NCBI RefSeq assembly: GCF_047511655.1
Contig: NC_133399.1
Span: 747,333 to 811,332 of the forward strand
Direction of reading: 5' to 3'
Origin: Castor canadensis
Lineage: Eukaryota; Chordata; Mammalia; Rodentia; Castoridae
DNA length: 64,000 nt
The first letter of the stretch is position 1; the number at the start of each line of letters is the position of its first letter. The position numbers and the translations under genes are program-made. Shown here piece after piece: positions 23,603 to 34,548 of this stretch. The notes beneath the pieces are model-generated. The model made no database searches. It saw only the letters and a program-made list of their open reading frames with translations, and was not told the DNA's origin.

Positions 23603-24120
23603 GCGCGCGAGCCTAGTGGACCCAGGGCGGTGCTTGGGTGAGCGGGGGCGCGCACGTCTAGACGCCCGTGGGGCGGTGCCTGGGCAGGAGTGGGGGCGCG
23701 CACGCGTTGACGTCTAGGGGCGGGGCCTGGCTGGGTCCAGGGGCGCGCACGCCTAGACGTCCACGGTCGGGGTCTGGGTGTGACCGGGGGCGCGCACGCC
23801 TAGACGTCTGGGCACGGCGTCTGGTTGAGGCCGGGGGCGCGCACGCCGAGATGCCGACAGGGTTGTGGCCTGAGTGAGACGTAAGCACGTAGGCCTAGCG
23901 GCCGCCCGGGGACGAGACGGGGGCGGGATCGGGGTCGCGCACGTCCAGCGGGCCAGAGGCGGAGCCTGGGCGAGTTCGGGGGCGCGCACGCATAGCCCTC
24001 CGGGGGGCGGCGCCTGAGCGGGACGTAAGTGCGTATGCCTAGCGGACGGACAGGGGCGTGGCCTGAGTGTGACGCAAGGGCGCACGCCTATCTGGCCTTC
24101 GGGGGGCGGGGATTGGGGCG
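23603..24120 (+). repeat. 47-48 bp GC-rich tandem array upstream of PGPEP1
   Basis: The anchor GCGCGCACG(C) recurs near 23603, 23648, 23696, 23743, 23790, 23837, (23885), 23934, 23982, (24028) and 24076, so the spacing stays at 45-49 bases over about 11 copies. Copies in brackets are a second variant reading GACGTAAGYRCGTAKGCCTAG. Most copies carry an ACGTC or GACGTAAG core and a GGCGGGGCCTGG-like GC box. The array ends about 100 bases before the PGPEP1 ATG. Confidence 0.9.
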
Positions 24121-24220
24121 TGGCCTCGATTCTAGGGGCGTGGCCACCCAGCTCCGGGAGGGCAGCGGTGGCCGCGCCAGTCCCCAGGCCAGCGGGTCGG
24201 AGGCGCAGCGCCTGCCCGCC
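24120..24220 (+). promoter_or_regulatory. PGPEP1: PGPEP1 core promoter and 5' UTR
   Basis: CpG-rich, no TATA box. GGGGCGTGGCC boxes occur around 24116-24142. The ATG at 24221 sits in a good context (CCCGCCATGG). The transcription start cannot be fixed from sequence. Confidence 0.55.
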
Positions 24221-24254
24221 ATGGAACAGCCCAGGAAGGCGGTGGTGGTGACCG
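24221..24254 (+). CDS. PGPEP1: PGPEP1 coding exon 1
   Basis: Codes MEQPRKAVVVT plus one base of Gly12; donor GTACGT. Confidence 0.95.
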
Positions 24255-27200
24255 GTACGTGGCGGCCGGGGACGACGGGGCGGGCGGGGGAGGGGCGAGG
24301 CTGGTGTCCCCAAGTGTCCCAGGTTGGGAAGATGTCACCGCCGGCGGGAGCGCGGTCAGTCGGGGCGACCCAGGAAGTGGTGGGATGGCGACTCGGGTGC
24401 GGGACCTGTCCCCGGGATGGGGGGGACACCCACTTGCTGCTGCCCCTCTCCCGATCGGCCTGTCCCCTCCCCTCGTCCCCCGAGTTGCGGGCAGGAAGTG
24501 TCTCCGCGCCCTGCATTAATGGAGGGATTGTCGCCACGCACCCCAGAGGCAGGACAGGACCCGAGGTCCTCTGGACACCTGCTGTCCCTGCCATGTCCTC
24601 TTCTGCTGGGCTGTGGTTGGCTGAGCCAGGTGTCACCAGCTCCCCTGAAACCAGCTGTCCCTGCAAGCCTCGGGCCACTTGGTCCACTTCCGCCAGGCCT
24701 GGGAGTGGGGGTCACTTTGTCCTGCTGTCTGTCTGCAGGGGACAAGTGAGGGAAGTTAGCAAAAGTTGCAACAGGTGTTGTGACCCAGCCAGGTGGGGCT
24801 GGTCCCGTCATTCCCAGGAAAGTGGAAACAGCCCCCCATCTGTCCCCCAGCACCTGCCTCGCAGGTGTGTGCAATTGTGGGGTCCCCGCCCCCGCCGTCA
24901 CCCGCAGCTGCTGGTCATTTCTGGACGCGGGCTGAGGCCTCAGAGGTCACCATGCTTGTGAGCGCTGGGCCGGAGCTCAGAGTCCATCGGAGCCAAAGGG
25001 AGATGTAGCCAGGCCACCCCCCCAGATGCTGTCGTCCCCAAGCTCCTCAGGGTGTCTGTGTCATGACCTTGACCTCACCTGGGATCCTGGCCCAGCTCGG
25101 GGAGTCTCCCGACAGCTGTGTGACCTGGGCACAACTGGCCACAGTCTCTGTGTCCTTGCTTCTGGCGGGCGGGTCTGGGAAGCACTGTCACCTAAAAGCT
25201 GTCGATGCAGGTCACTGAGCATGGCTGGCCGCCGGCCACTGTCCTGTGTGACCAGCGGGGCTGCAGTTTGAGCCCGCAGGGGACAGAATGGCAGGATGGT
25301 AGCATACATCCCTCCAGGGCCAGTCCTCGTCCCGTCCCGTGGTGACTCAGACACCGACAAGGTCCCAGTGATAAAATAACAACAGGCTGGGTCAGGCTAG
25401 GGGAAGGAATTGAGAAAGGAAGGCGCCACCTTCTTTGGGTGCTGAAGTTTCCTGGGGGGGGCATGAGGATCAGATGGAGGTGAGAAAGGGGACACATTTG
25501 TGGGGGGGGTATTTGAAAGCAGACAGGTGTAGTCGTGTGGACCCTGGGTGGCCGTCCCCCCACCCCCACCATGCTGTCCTAGGTGGTGGGCGCCCCTCCC
25601 AGGTGGGGACGGCGGCCCGGCCTCACACAGACTGGGAGGGGTGCTCAGTGTGCTAACATTTTGCTTTTTTTTTTTTTACTGTGTTTTAGGGTTTGGTCCT
25701 TTTGGGGAGCACACGGTGAACGCCAGCTGGATTGCTGTGCAGGTAAAGTCAGGTCAGGAGGGTACAGGTGAGGCTTGGAGCTGGGTTCCCCACGATGCCA
25801 TCTGGCAGCAGAGAAAGTCTGAAATATGTAACGCTGTCACATCTTTTCAGATAGCCACGGACAGGGCTATCCTTTGTTAAGTGCTTGTGTTTTTTGTTCT
25901 TTTTTTTTTTTTTTTTTTTTTTGATGGTACCAGGATTTGAACTCAGGGCTGCACACTTGCTGGACAGGCGCTCTACCACTTGAGCAGCTCCACCAGCCCT
26001 GTTTTTTCCTTCTGAATTGAGGTTATAACTTGTGCCCATTGTATGGATGTGGAAATGGAGGTCCCCAAGAAGATAGCGAGGGGGTTCTCTGAGACCTCAC
26101 AGTCAGGGGCAGGGTGGCATTGCTTCCGAAGTCCCCCAGGCCGGGGTTGGGGGAGTACAGAGCTGGGGGAGGGAGACCAGGCGTGGACAGGAGCGTGGTC
26201 GGGTGGACCTGGTTGCTGAAGTGGGGCTTCTGTACCCCGGGGAGCCATCCCAATACAGAACCCGTCTCCTTTTCATGTAAAAATCTTTCCTGTTTACTCC
26301 GTCACTGTGACCGTGAATGTCCCCAAATGGCCAGCTGAAGCTTCCTGGATGTGTCCTTTTTTTCGATGGGTGCTCTGAGGTGGGGAGAGCAGACGGGGGA
26401 GGTGGAGGGGGTCTGTCCTAGTGTCCTGAGACGGGGTGTCTGCCAGATGGGGCATTTAGAGAAAGGAGGGAGAAAGAGAAATATTTGTCCCTTCCATAAA
26501 TGAGCCATGCGGATTAATCGTAGCCCGTTAGCTAAGTGACGTAGGGACACCAGCTTGCACCGGACTCGGGGTGTGGAGGGAAACCCCACAAAGCCCCAGA
26601 GCACCCTTCTCTTTTCTCACCTCCAGCCCCAGACCTCAACGTCTCGGCCACTTGCCCCATTTGTCCCACTCCACCCTGCAGGCAGCCGCGGGGCCGGGGT
26701 CCCGGGACTGTGCCAGGCCCGCTCTGCACCCCGCTCCCTGGAGCCCCAGACAAAAAGAGGCAGCGCAGCTCTGGGGCCGAGCGCGCCCGGCTTTGTGCTT
26801 CTCAGACAGGAGCCTTTGCGGGGCCGGGTGGACACAAAGCCACCGTCTGAGACCCCGGGCCACACGCTGCCATCTGCATGCAAATGCGGACAAAGTCAAT
26901 TCAAGCATCTTTGGGTTCCACGGCAGCTTTTCATCCTGAGCCAAGGGGAGACACCCCGGCTCTGTCCCCGTCCCCAGGCCTGTCCTCTTGCTCCCAAGTT
27001 TATGAAGTAGGGAGACAGGGTTCACCACTTTATCCCAAAGGACCTTCACCTTCTCAGATCTGACGCCTTCCCCTCAAAAGAGGAAAAAAAAATAGTGGAA
27101 GTCGGGGGCACGGTGGCCACCCCTGTAATCCCAGCACTGGGGAGGCTGAGGCGGGAGGATCGAGAGTTTGAGGCCAGTGTGAGCTACAGAGCCGGACCCT

Positions 27201-27693
27201 GTCTCAAAATTTACAAAAAAACAACATACTGGTGAGAGCACTTCTCTGCTAATGGAGTTTCTTTTTTGTTTTGGTGGGACTGGGATTTGAACTCAGGGCT
27301 TCACACTTGCAAAGCAGGCGCTCTAACACAAGCCACACGTCCAGTCCCTGTGCCTCTGGTTATTTTGGAGATGGGGGTCTCAAGAACTATTTGCCCAGGT
27401 AGCCTCAAATCATGATCTTCCAGGTCTCACCCTCCCAGGTAGCTGGGATTACAGGCGTGCACTACTGCCCTGGGTTCTCTTTTGCTGCCCCGACGACCGA
27501 GGCTTGAGTGTTGAAAGGTGTCGCTGTGCTCTGATCCATCCCTTCAGGCCACATGCCTGGGCATCCTGGGTGTCATGCCAATCTGTGGACGTCTGTCACC
27601 TCCCCTACAGAGGACAGTGGCACTTTTTGTTCCTGCCTGTTGTTGCAGCTGTCAGAAGCCCAGGGGGCCATGGGTGGCAGGGACCCTGCTGTG

Positions 27694-27724
<31 letters not shown>

Positions 27725-30700
27725 GTCTCCTGACCCTCCCTCCCAGGGTCCAGCAGAGCAGCCTGTTTCCCCCCAGTTGAGGAGGTGGGCGTTGTGGGGC
27801 TGTCAGTGAGCACCCCTTATTCCCCAGGACAGTGGTGTCCTCAGCCCTGTCCCAGGAGGGTGGCGGGTGGGGGGCTGTGGGTCTCCGTCTCTTCCTGGGA
27901 GGCTCAGGTGGGTGTCAAGGGCCGGGAGCCCCTGGTTGGGACCTGTGCGGTGTCCCCTGCCTGGAAGGGTCACAGACCGCGGTGACATCCGGGGACAATG
28001 ACTGCCGCAGCGAGTCTAGACAGACCTGCAAAGCATATTACCAGTGAACAAAGAGGGCCTTTGTGGCGGGGTCAGGGAATCGGTCCGACGCTGGCCGCGG
28101 CGGGGTCTGTCAGGTAGCCGGGTGGACACAGTGTGGCGTCTGGGGCCCCAGCCCTTGCCTTTCACTTCCACCGTGCGCTCAGGTGCAGCCATCCCTGCTC
28201 CCCAGGTTCCCCAAGAAGAGCCCCCCACCCCATCGGGACACGTCCAGAGGCACAGAACGAGCCAGGTCACGGCTTCCTCCGAGCGCCCGCGAACCCGACG
28301 GCGTCCCCTCCCTGTGGCCCATTCCAGGAAGGAGTCCCGTACATCAAGCAGAGGTGCACAGCTCAGTGTCCCCGTCCCCTCCAGTCCGGCCCCCAAGATG
28401 GAAGGCATTTCCGTCCACCCAGAATGTTCCCTGCAGCCGCCCTCTTCCCTGTCCCCATCCTGCCCCACAGGTAGCCGCTGTCCCCAGCTCGGTCACTGGT
28501 GCCAGGCAAGCGCTCACCACTGAACTGCACCCCAGCCATTTTGGTTTTTTTTTTTAATTTTTCGTTTTATCTTTTGCAATCGTGGGATTTGAACTCAGGG
28601 CCCTTTGGGCTTTAGTTAGCTTTCAGGTATGGTCTTGCGTTTGTGCCTGGGTTGGACCAGGACAGGGATCGTCCTGCCTTTGCCTGTCCTGTAGCTGTGA
28701 TTACAGACATGACCACCAAGTCCAGCTCGTTGGTTAAGATGGGGTCTTGCAAACTTTTTTGCCTGGAAAGATGATCCTCTTGGTCTCTGCCTCCTGAGGA
28801 ACTGGAGGTTTGGTTTTTTTTTTTTTGCCTATTTGGGGGATGTTATAGGTGGGGACTCAGAGGTCACCGGGAGCAGAGATGAGGACAGGAGCTGGCACAG
28901 GCTTAACCTGTGGGAGGCCATGGCGACCATCCCCAGCTCCAAACAAACAAGCAGAAAGGGTAAGGGGACAAACCCCAAGGCTCCTTGAAACGCCAGCTGA
29001 CTGATTCGGGAACCGGACACAGTGGCCCCCCCTGTGACCCCAGCACCCGGGAGGCGGAGGGCGGCGGGTCCCAGGCCCGCCTCGGCTGACAGCGAGACCC
29101 CGTCTGAAAGGCACACAGAAAACATTGTCACCACGGCAGCTTTCACGGAGGGGACGTTTTTATCATCTGAGAGCGAGTCCTGCCTGCCCCCTTCTCTTTC
29201 ACACCACCGCCACTATTTTTTGTTTTTATTTATGTTTTATGTTTTGGTGACCGTTTTCAGGAGCCAAGCCTGGCCTTGACCTTGATCTCCTGCCACCAGA
29301 GACAGGTGCAGATGGCTCCAGCACTGCTGTCACTATGCTGTCACTTTGGTTACAAAGTGTCCCACTGTCAGTTTGTCGTTACAAAGTGTCCAGTGCACCC
29401 CGTGCAGGGCCTGGCATCGGCCATGTTTCCAGAAAACCTGGCTTTGCGTCCAGGTCTGGCGCTCCGACCCCTGTGTCCCCATCAATCCTGTGACGTTACC
29501 CACACGTGGGTTCCTGGCAGGGGGTCCTCCTTCCAGACTGGGGGTCCCCGTGCCTGTCTGGGGCCAGCTCCATCTTCCCCAGTGCGAAGGTGACTTTGCT
29601 GCTGTTTCCGAGACTGGTGACTAAAGGTCACTTTCCAGACTGCTGAGCGGGCCGCCATGGGTGCCAGGCCCCCTGCTGAGAACCGGCGCCCAGCTCTCTC
29701 TGGCTCTTGGCCTCCTAGCAGAGTCCAAATGGCGGCTGAAAACCAGATGGGGCCCAGTTAGGGAGGCCGAGACCCAGGATCCCGTAGCCAGGAGTTCAAG
29801 GCCAGGCTGAGAGCACCGAGGTAGCGCGCAGACTGCAAAAGGAAATTTGTTAGGTGTTATTCTTTTTCTGGTGGGACTGGCCGCTCCGTCCTCGGCCCCC
29901 AGGTGGCGCTGGCTGCCGATCTACAGAGAAATGCCCGGTTTATTTCCTTTGCTTCAGTTACTCGCAGTCAACCACAGTCTGAAACTATGAAAATAAAACT
30001 TGCAGAAATTATAGGCCAGACGTGGTGGGTCACGCCTGTAATCCCAGCTGCTTCTGAGGCTGAGATCGGGAAGATCGCGGTTTGAGGCCAGCCTGGCAAA
30101 TAGTTCTCCAGACCCCACCTCCAAAATAACCAGAGCCAAACGGACTGGAGGAGTGGCTCAAGTGGTAGAGCGCCTGCTTTGCAAGTGCAAATAAGCCCTG
30201 AGTTCAAATCCCAGTCCCACCAAAAAAAAAAAATCCCAACATAAACAATTACTAAGTTACAACTTACCTGCTCTTTGGAGTGGCTTTGTGACATCCAGCG
30301 CTGTCCACTTCATCTGGGACACAAATCATCCCCGTGTCCAGCACGTCCACGCTGTGGACGCTACCCTCCCGTTAGGCACTCATCAGCCAACTCACTTGCC
30401 ACGTGGAGTGTCACAGTGTCACGCCAGCATATTTCACTTAGTAATGGCCCCGAGCAGAACTGCACACCGAGGTCGCTGCGGGTTATTTTTTAGATAGGGT
30501 CTCGCTGTTTGCCTGGACCGAGATCCTACTTGTGCTTCACTGCGTAGCTGGGATCACAGGCGTGAGCCGCCACACCTGGCCGCGCCTGGGAGCCTGGAGG
30601 CTGGGCGTTGTGCGTTTTGCCTCTTTGGGTCCTGGGACTGCTCTTGACGTTTGTCTGGGTCCTCGCGGGCAGCAGGGTCCACAGCCACGTGGGTCCCTTC

Positions 30701-33700
30701 AGCATCGCGGCAGCGTCCTCCATGGATTGCACTCATCTCTAGTAACATAGAACCCTGTCCCCCAACTTTCTGTCCCCAGAATAAGCACTGGGAAGAGGTT
30801 TGTGTTGGCCCCCAGCTTTGCAGGTTTCAGTCCCTGGTCCCTTTGGCCCCATTCTTGAGGGCCTGTAGTGGGGCAGCAGGTGGTGACAGGAGCATGACTA
30901 TGACATAGAGAAAATCCCTCACTTCCAGGGACGGGACCAGACCCGGGCCCCAGTCTTCAAGGACAGATGGGGGGGGTGGGGAGGCTTCATGGCAGGGGCG
31001 TGGCTGTGACTGGACGGGCGTGGTTAACAAGCTGGGGGCGTGGCTGTGTTGGGCTGGGGGTGTGGCTGTGTTGGGTTGGAGGCGTGGCTGTGTTGGGCTG
31101 GGGCGTGGCTGTGGCCGGGTGGGCGTGGCTGCGGCTGGGTGGGCGTGGTTGCGGCTAGATGGGGGCGTGGTTGTGGCTGGATGGGGGTGTGTTGGGCTGG
31201 GGGTGTGGCTGTGTTGGGCTGGGGCGTGGCTGCGGCTGGGTGGGCGTGGTTACAGCTAGATGAGGGCTGGTTGTGGCTGGATGGGGGCGTGTCGGACTGG
31301 GGGCGTGGCTGTGTTGAGCTGGGGGCGTGGCTGCTGGGTGGGGGCGTGGCTGTGTTGGGCTGGGCTTGGCTGCTGGATGGGGGCGTGGTTGTGTTGGGCT
31401 GGGGCGTGGCTGCGGCTGGGTGGGCGTGGTTACGGCTAGATGGGGGCTGGTTGTGGCTGGATGGGGGCGTGTCGGACTGGGGGCGTGGCTGTGTTGAGCT
31501 GGGGGCGTGGCTGCTGGATGGGGGCGTGGCTGGCGGCCTGGGGCATGGCTGGGGCGTGACTGCAGTGGCAGAGCATCTGCCTCATAACACAAGGTCCTGA
31601 GTTCACATCCCAGCTGGGCACCGGTGGCTCACGCCTGTGATCCCAGCTACTCAGGATGGAGACATCAAGAGGATCGTGGTTCAAAGCCAGCCCCAGTCAA
31701 ATAAGTTGGAGACCCTTCACAAGTGCCTACTCCGGTGTGCGTGTCTTTATTTATACAGCGTTGTTTAGGGAACTATGACAAGGAAAACCCCGTATGTGTT
31801 GACGACGGTCACAGTCACCGTAGGCTAATGACAGCTCATGTCGTGCAGGTGGCTGTGTCCCTGGGTGTGGATGCCCTGGTTTGGTCTCCGGGTGTGAACC
31901 ACTGGTGTCCAGCTTGATCTTTGTTTTTTTTTGAGACAGGGTCCAGGGTGGCCTGGAACCCGTGATCCTCCTGCATCAGCCTCCCCCACGTGCTGGGCTC
32001 ACGGGCCAGGCCATCGCACCCAGCTTGAGTTACCTGGCTTCTGGAGTGGTCACTTGTCCCCTGGGAGTGTGTGGCCCTTGCAGCCATCACCAGGACCCTT
32101 GTCATCTCCCACAGGAGCTGGAGAAGCTGGGCCTGGGAGATGGCGTGGACCTGCACGTGTACGAGATCCCCGTGGAGTACAAGACGGTGCAGACACTCAT
32201 CCCCGCCCTGTGGGAGAAACACAGTCCGCAGGTGCGTGGACGGTGGTGCCTGGCTCCGCCTGCCCCGATGGCGCGTGACGGGTGTGGCGCTTCTTTTTGA
32301 ACCCCGTGACCTTGTCCTCAAATGCACATGGCTGTCTGGGTTGCTTTGGAGATGGGGGTTGGGGGTCTGCACAGCCTGGCGCTATTCCCCCTGCAAAGCC
32401 AGCTTGGGTGTGCTTGTGACCGTTAAGGGCTCAGTGGGGAGTGCTTGCCTAGCATGCAGGAGGCCCAGCACTGTAACAAATTAAAAAATAATGAACATAA
32501 AGTGAACGGCCCAGGGTGCGCTTCAGGAAGCGTTTGATCCAGGTGCTGAGCAGGTGTTACCCACACCCTTTCTTGGCCTCTCAGCCTGGCTTTGCCTGGG
32601 GCAAGGGCCTCCTGGGGGCAAATCAGCCACTGAGCATGGAGAGAGAGCACCTGTCCTCTAATCGCCTCCGCCCGCAGCCGGGGCTGATGCTCACTGGCCA
32701 GCTTGCTTCCCACGTTGGCCCCTGAGCCAGTCACTGTGGAGAGGAGAGGAAGGGCTGTCCTGATTTGCCAAGCCTGGGTCCCTGTGTCCCTCCAACAGAC
32801 AGGGCAAGGACCCCTTCCTGGGATGAGTAGGGGATGGGAACTCCACCCGGGCAGGAGCTGTGGCCTTTGTCACTCATGGTGGGAAGGAGGCCACAGGTGT
32901 GGGGCCCAGCCAGCAGGGGACCCCAGGGGCCAGCAGCAAGGGGCAGGGGGTTGACCTGGGCAGCTGCCAGTGAGAGGTGAGGCCTGGGCCCAGCTGGGCT
33001 GCACTTCAGGTCTCCAGGGCTGATCAGGGGGTTTTCCTTCCTAAGGAGGCCCTCCTGCACTCACAGGGGGACCCACTTATTTATTTAGGGGTGCTGCAGT
33101 GGAGCCCAGGGCCTCACACATGCTAGGCAAGCACTCACCACTGAGCTGCACCCCAGTCCATTTTGCTCTGGTTATTTTGGAGATAGGGTTTTGCCCGGGC
33201 TGGCCTCAAACCTCGATCCTCCCAATCTCAGCCTCCCAAGTAGCTGGGATTACAGGCGTGAGCCGCCAGCGCCAGGCTGGTTTCAGTTCCAGCAGCGAGA
33301 GGCCCAGGCAGAGCCCAGGGAGGAACCCGCTGTCTCCTTGGCCTGGGGCCACCTGGAGGCCATGCCCAGCTGTGCTAAGGCCTCGTCCATCCATCTGTCT
33401 CCAGCTAGTGGTGCATGTGGGGGTGTCCGGGATGGCCACCACCGTCACCCTCGAGAAGTGCGGGCACAACAAAGGTTACCAGGGCCTGGACAACTGCCGC
33501 TTCTGCCCTGGCTCCCAGTGCTGTGTGGAGGATGGGCCCGAAAGCATTGACTCCATCATTGACATGGACGCCGTGTGCAAGAGGGTCACCACGCTGGGCC
33601 TGGACGTGTCGGTGACCATCTCGCAGGACGCCGGCAGGTGTGGGACTGGGGGGCGGGACGTGGTGTGGGGGAGGGCATTGGGAGGCTGAGGCAGGAGGGT

Positions 33701-34147
33701 CGTGGGTTCCAGGCCAGCCTGGGCTACGCAGCCAGACACTGCCCGGCTGCAGAAAATGGGCGGGGCCAAGGGCTCACAATCCCCCCAGGCCACGCCCCCA
33801 GTCGCCTAGCTTCCTCTCGCTAGGCCCCGCCTCTTAAAGGTGCCACCTCCTCCCAGTGGCACTGCAGGCAGGGGACCCGGCCTCCAGCACGTGGAGGTCC
33901 AGACCGCAGGGGTCCCCGAGCGGACCGTCTGACCTGTGGCTGTCCTCGGATCAGGTACCTGTGTGACTTCACCTACTACACCTCCCTGTACCAGAGCCAC
34001 GGCCGCTCCGCCTTCGTCCACGTGCCACCGCTGGGCAAGCCCTATGACGCCGGCCAGCTGGGCCGTGCGCTGAGGGCCATCATCGAGGAGATGCTGGACG
34101 TGCTGGAGCAGTCGGAGGACAAGGTCCGCTGCTGCCACCAACCCTGA
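24221..34147 (+). CDS. PGPEP1: Pyroglutamyl-peptidase I (cysteine peptidase C15), five coding exons
   Basis: Exons 24221-24254, 25690-25742, 32115-32231, 33405-33637 and 33955-34147, 630 nt, 209 residues, matching my recollection of the human length. The enzyme is cytosolic and removes N-terminal pyroglutamate from peptides such as TRH, neurotensin and GnRH. The family's catalytic triad is present at the expected numbers: E85 (in TTVTLEK), C149 (in RYLCDFTYYT) and H168 (in AFVHVPP). The N-terminus MEQPRKAVVVTGFGPFGEH carries the GFGPF signature. The last residues (SEDKVRCCHQP) differ from the human end (SEGKINYCHKH), as expected for a fast-changing tail. All junctions are GT-AG and in phase. 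Intron 2 is the longest (about 6.4 kb). Confidence 0.97.
25690..25742 (+). CDS. PGPEP1: PGPEP1 coding exon 2
   Basis: After a T-rich tract and TTTTAG; codes GFGPFGEHTVNASWIAVQ, finishing the substrate-pocket loop. Donor GTAAAG. Confidence 0.95.
25898..26000 (-). mobile_element. ID-like SINE monomer with long T-run
   Basis: A run of about 22 T then CAGGATTTGAACTCAGGGC and CTCTACCACTTGAGCAG. The pure tail suggests a fairly young insertion. It lies in PGPEP1 intron 2. Confidence 0.8.
26450..26960. promoter_or_regulatory. Candidate intronic regulatory segment (unique sequence)
   Basis: A repeat-free stretch of PGPEP1 intron 2 with AT-rich motifs in a GC-rich setting: CCATAAATGAGCCATGCGGA, GGATTAATCG, AAGTGACGTAGG and a perfect octamer ATGCAAAT near 26878. 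Function is inferred only from its composition and motif density. Confidence 0.3.
27100..27224 (+). mobile_element. B1 monomer
   Basis: CCCTGTAATCCCAGCACTGG, GGCTGAGGCGGGAGGATCGA and CCCTGTCTCAAAATTTAC. Confidence 0.75.
27263..27474 (-). mobile_element. Dimeric B1 + ID-like SINE, full length
   Basis: GGTGGGACTGGGATTTGAAC to GTAGCTGGGATTACAGGCGT on the plus strand. It stands tail-to-tail with the B1 monomer just before it. Confidence 0.85.
27692..27729 (+). repeat. (CT)n microsatellite
   Basis: An almost pure CT run with a GT interruption. Confidence 0.9.
28500..28815 (-). mobile_element. Cluster of degenerate ID and B1 fragments
   Basis: CACCACTGAACTGCACCCCA, GGGATTTGAACTCAGGGCC, GTAGCTGTGATTACAGACAT and GATCCTCTTGGTCTCTGCCT follow in order, which is one ID piece, one old dimer and one further B1 piece. 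Confidence 0.6.
29011..29122 (+). mobile_element. B1 monomer, GC-mutated
   Basis: CCTGTGACCCCAGCACCCGG and GACAGCGAGACCCCGTCTGA. Confidence 0.6.
29757..29842 (+). mobile_element. B1 fragment
   Basis: GGAGTTCAAGGCCAGGCTGA and flanks; the 5' end is missing. Confidence 0.5.
30013..30233 (+). mobile_element. Dimeric B1 + ID-like SINE, full length reference copy
   Basis: The clearest sense-strand copy. The B1 half runs 30013-30120, the linker reads CCAAAATAACCAGAGCCAAA, and the ID half with AGTGGTAGAGCGCCTGCTTT and GAGTTCAAATCCCAGTCCCA ends in an A-run. Confidence 0.88.
30484..30583 (-). mobile_element. B1 monomer
   Basis: TAGATAGGGTCTCGCTGTTT and GTAGCTGGGATCACAGGCGT on the plus strand. Confidence 0.65.
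30985..31550 (+). repeat. GC-box minisatellite in PGPEP1 intron 2, unit about 20-24 bp
   Basis: Variants of GGGGGCGTGGCTGTGTTGGGCT repeat about 25 times. A larger block (from GTGGTTACRGCTAGATG to GGGGGCGTGGCTGCTGG) occurs twice with about a 180-base shift, so the array shows higher-order structure. Each unit contains GGGCGTGG, a KLF/Sp-type box. Confidence 0.9.
31553..31722 (+). mobile_element. ID-like monomer followed by a B1 half
   Basis: GCAGTGGCAGAGCATCTGCC and GAGTTCACATCCCAGC, then GGTGGCTCACGCCTGTGATC. The order ID then B1 is reversed compared with the common dimer. Confidence 0.6.
31924..32024 (-). mobile_element. B1 monomer 90 bp upstream of PGPEP1 exon 3
   Basis: TTTTTTTTGAGACAGGGTCC, CCTGGAACCCGTGATCCTCC and CATCGCACCCAGC on the plus strand. 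Confidence 0.65.
32115..32231 (+). CDS. PGPEP1: PGPEP1 coding exon 3
   Basis: 39 codons in phase 0, ELEKLGLGDGVDLHVYEIPV through ALWEKHSPQ; acceptor CCACAG and donor GTGCGT. Confidence 0.96.
32423..32495 (+). mobile_element. Degenerate ID-like SINE
   Basis: GGGCTCAGTGGGGAGTGCTT and GCCTAGCATGCAGGAGGCCC with an A-rich tail. Confidence 0.5.
33079..33278 (-). mobile_element. Dimeric B1 + ID-like SINE close to PGPEP1 exon 4
   Basis: CACTCACCACTGAGCTGCAC, TGCTCTGGTTATTTTGGAGA and GTAGCTGGGATTACAGGCGT on the plus strand. Its edge lies about 125 bases before the exon. Confidence 0.8.
33405..33637 (+). CDS. PGPEP1: PGPEP1 coding exon 4 (catalytic Glu85)
   Basis: Codes LVVHVGVSGMATTVTLEKCG onward to SVTISQDAG and the first two bases of Arg146. 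It holds the catalytic Glu. Confidence 0.96.
33676..33757 (+). mobile_element. B1 fragment in PGPEP1 intron 4
   Basis: GGGAGGCTGAGGCAGGAGGG and AGGCCAGCCTGGGCTACG, ending in the 318-base intron between exons 4 and 5. Confidence 0.65.
33955..34147 (+). CDS. PGPEP1: PGPEP1 coding exon 5 (catalytic Cys149 and His168)
   Basis: Starts after GATCAG, codes YLCDFTYYTSLYQSHGRSAF, VHVPPLGKP and the C-terminal helix; TGA at 34145-34147. Confidence 0.96.
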
Positions 34148-34548
34148 GGGTCACGGTCCCAGGAAGCCTGCGCCGGGGCCGCCCAGAACGAGAACGCGCC
34201 ACCGTCCTCTCTCCTGTGCACGCGCTCTGGCCCCAGGGGTGGCCGAAGACGTTTTCCCTGGCTCCCATGGCTTTGGGGACACCCTGGGACGGACACTGGC
34301 AGTGGCTCTAGATTTCCACAGAGAACCGAGGCGGGCAGATCTGGGCCCTGCCGTCCTCGCCGCGGCCCACCTGTCCCCTCGGTTCGGCACGTCTGCGGGT
34401 GACGGGGGCCCATAGTCGCTGTGCCCATGGCCAGACCTTCTCAACTGTGAAAGTGTCCAAGTCCGTGCACAAACCGTGTCCCCGAAGCCTGGGTGGCCCC
34501 GGCCATGGCCACCGTGGAGCGTGGCTGGCTTTGATGTCTTTCTCTTTT

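Noticed and set aside
30130-30220. tRNA-like A and B boxes (GTGGTAGAGCGCCTGC, GAGTTCAAATCCC)
   Set aside because: These belong to the ID half of SINEs, not to working tRNA genes. They lack a full cloverleaf and sit before A-tails.
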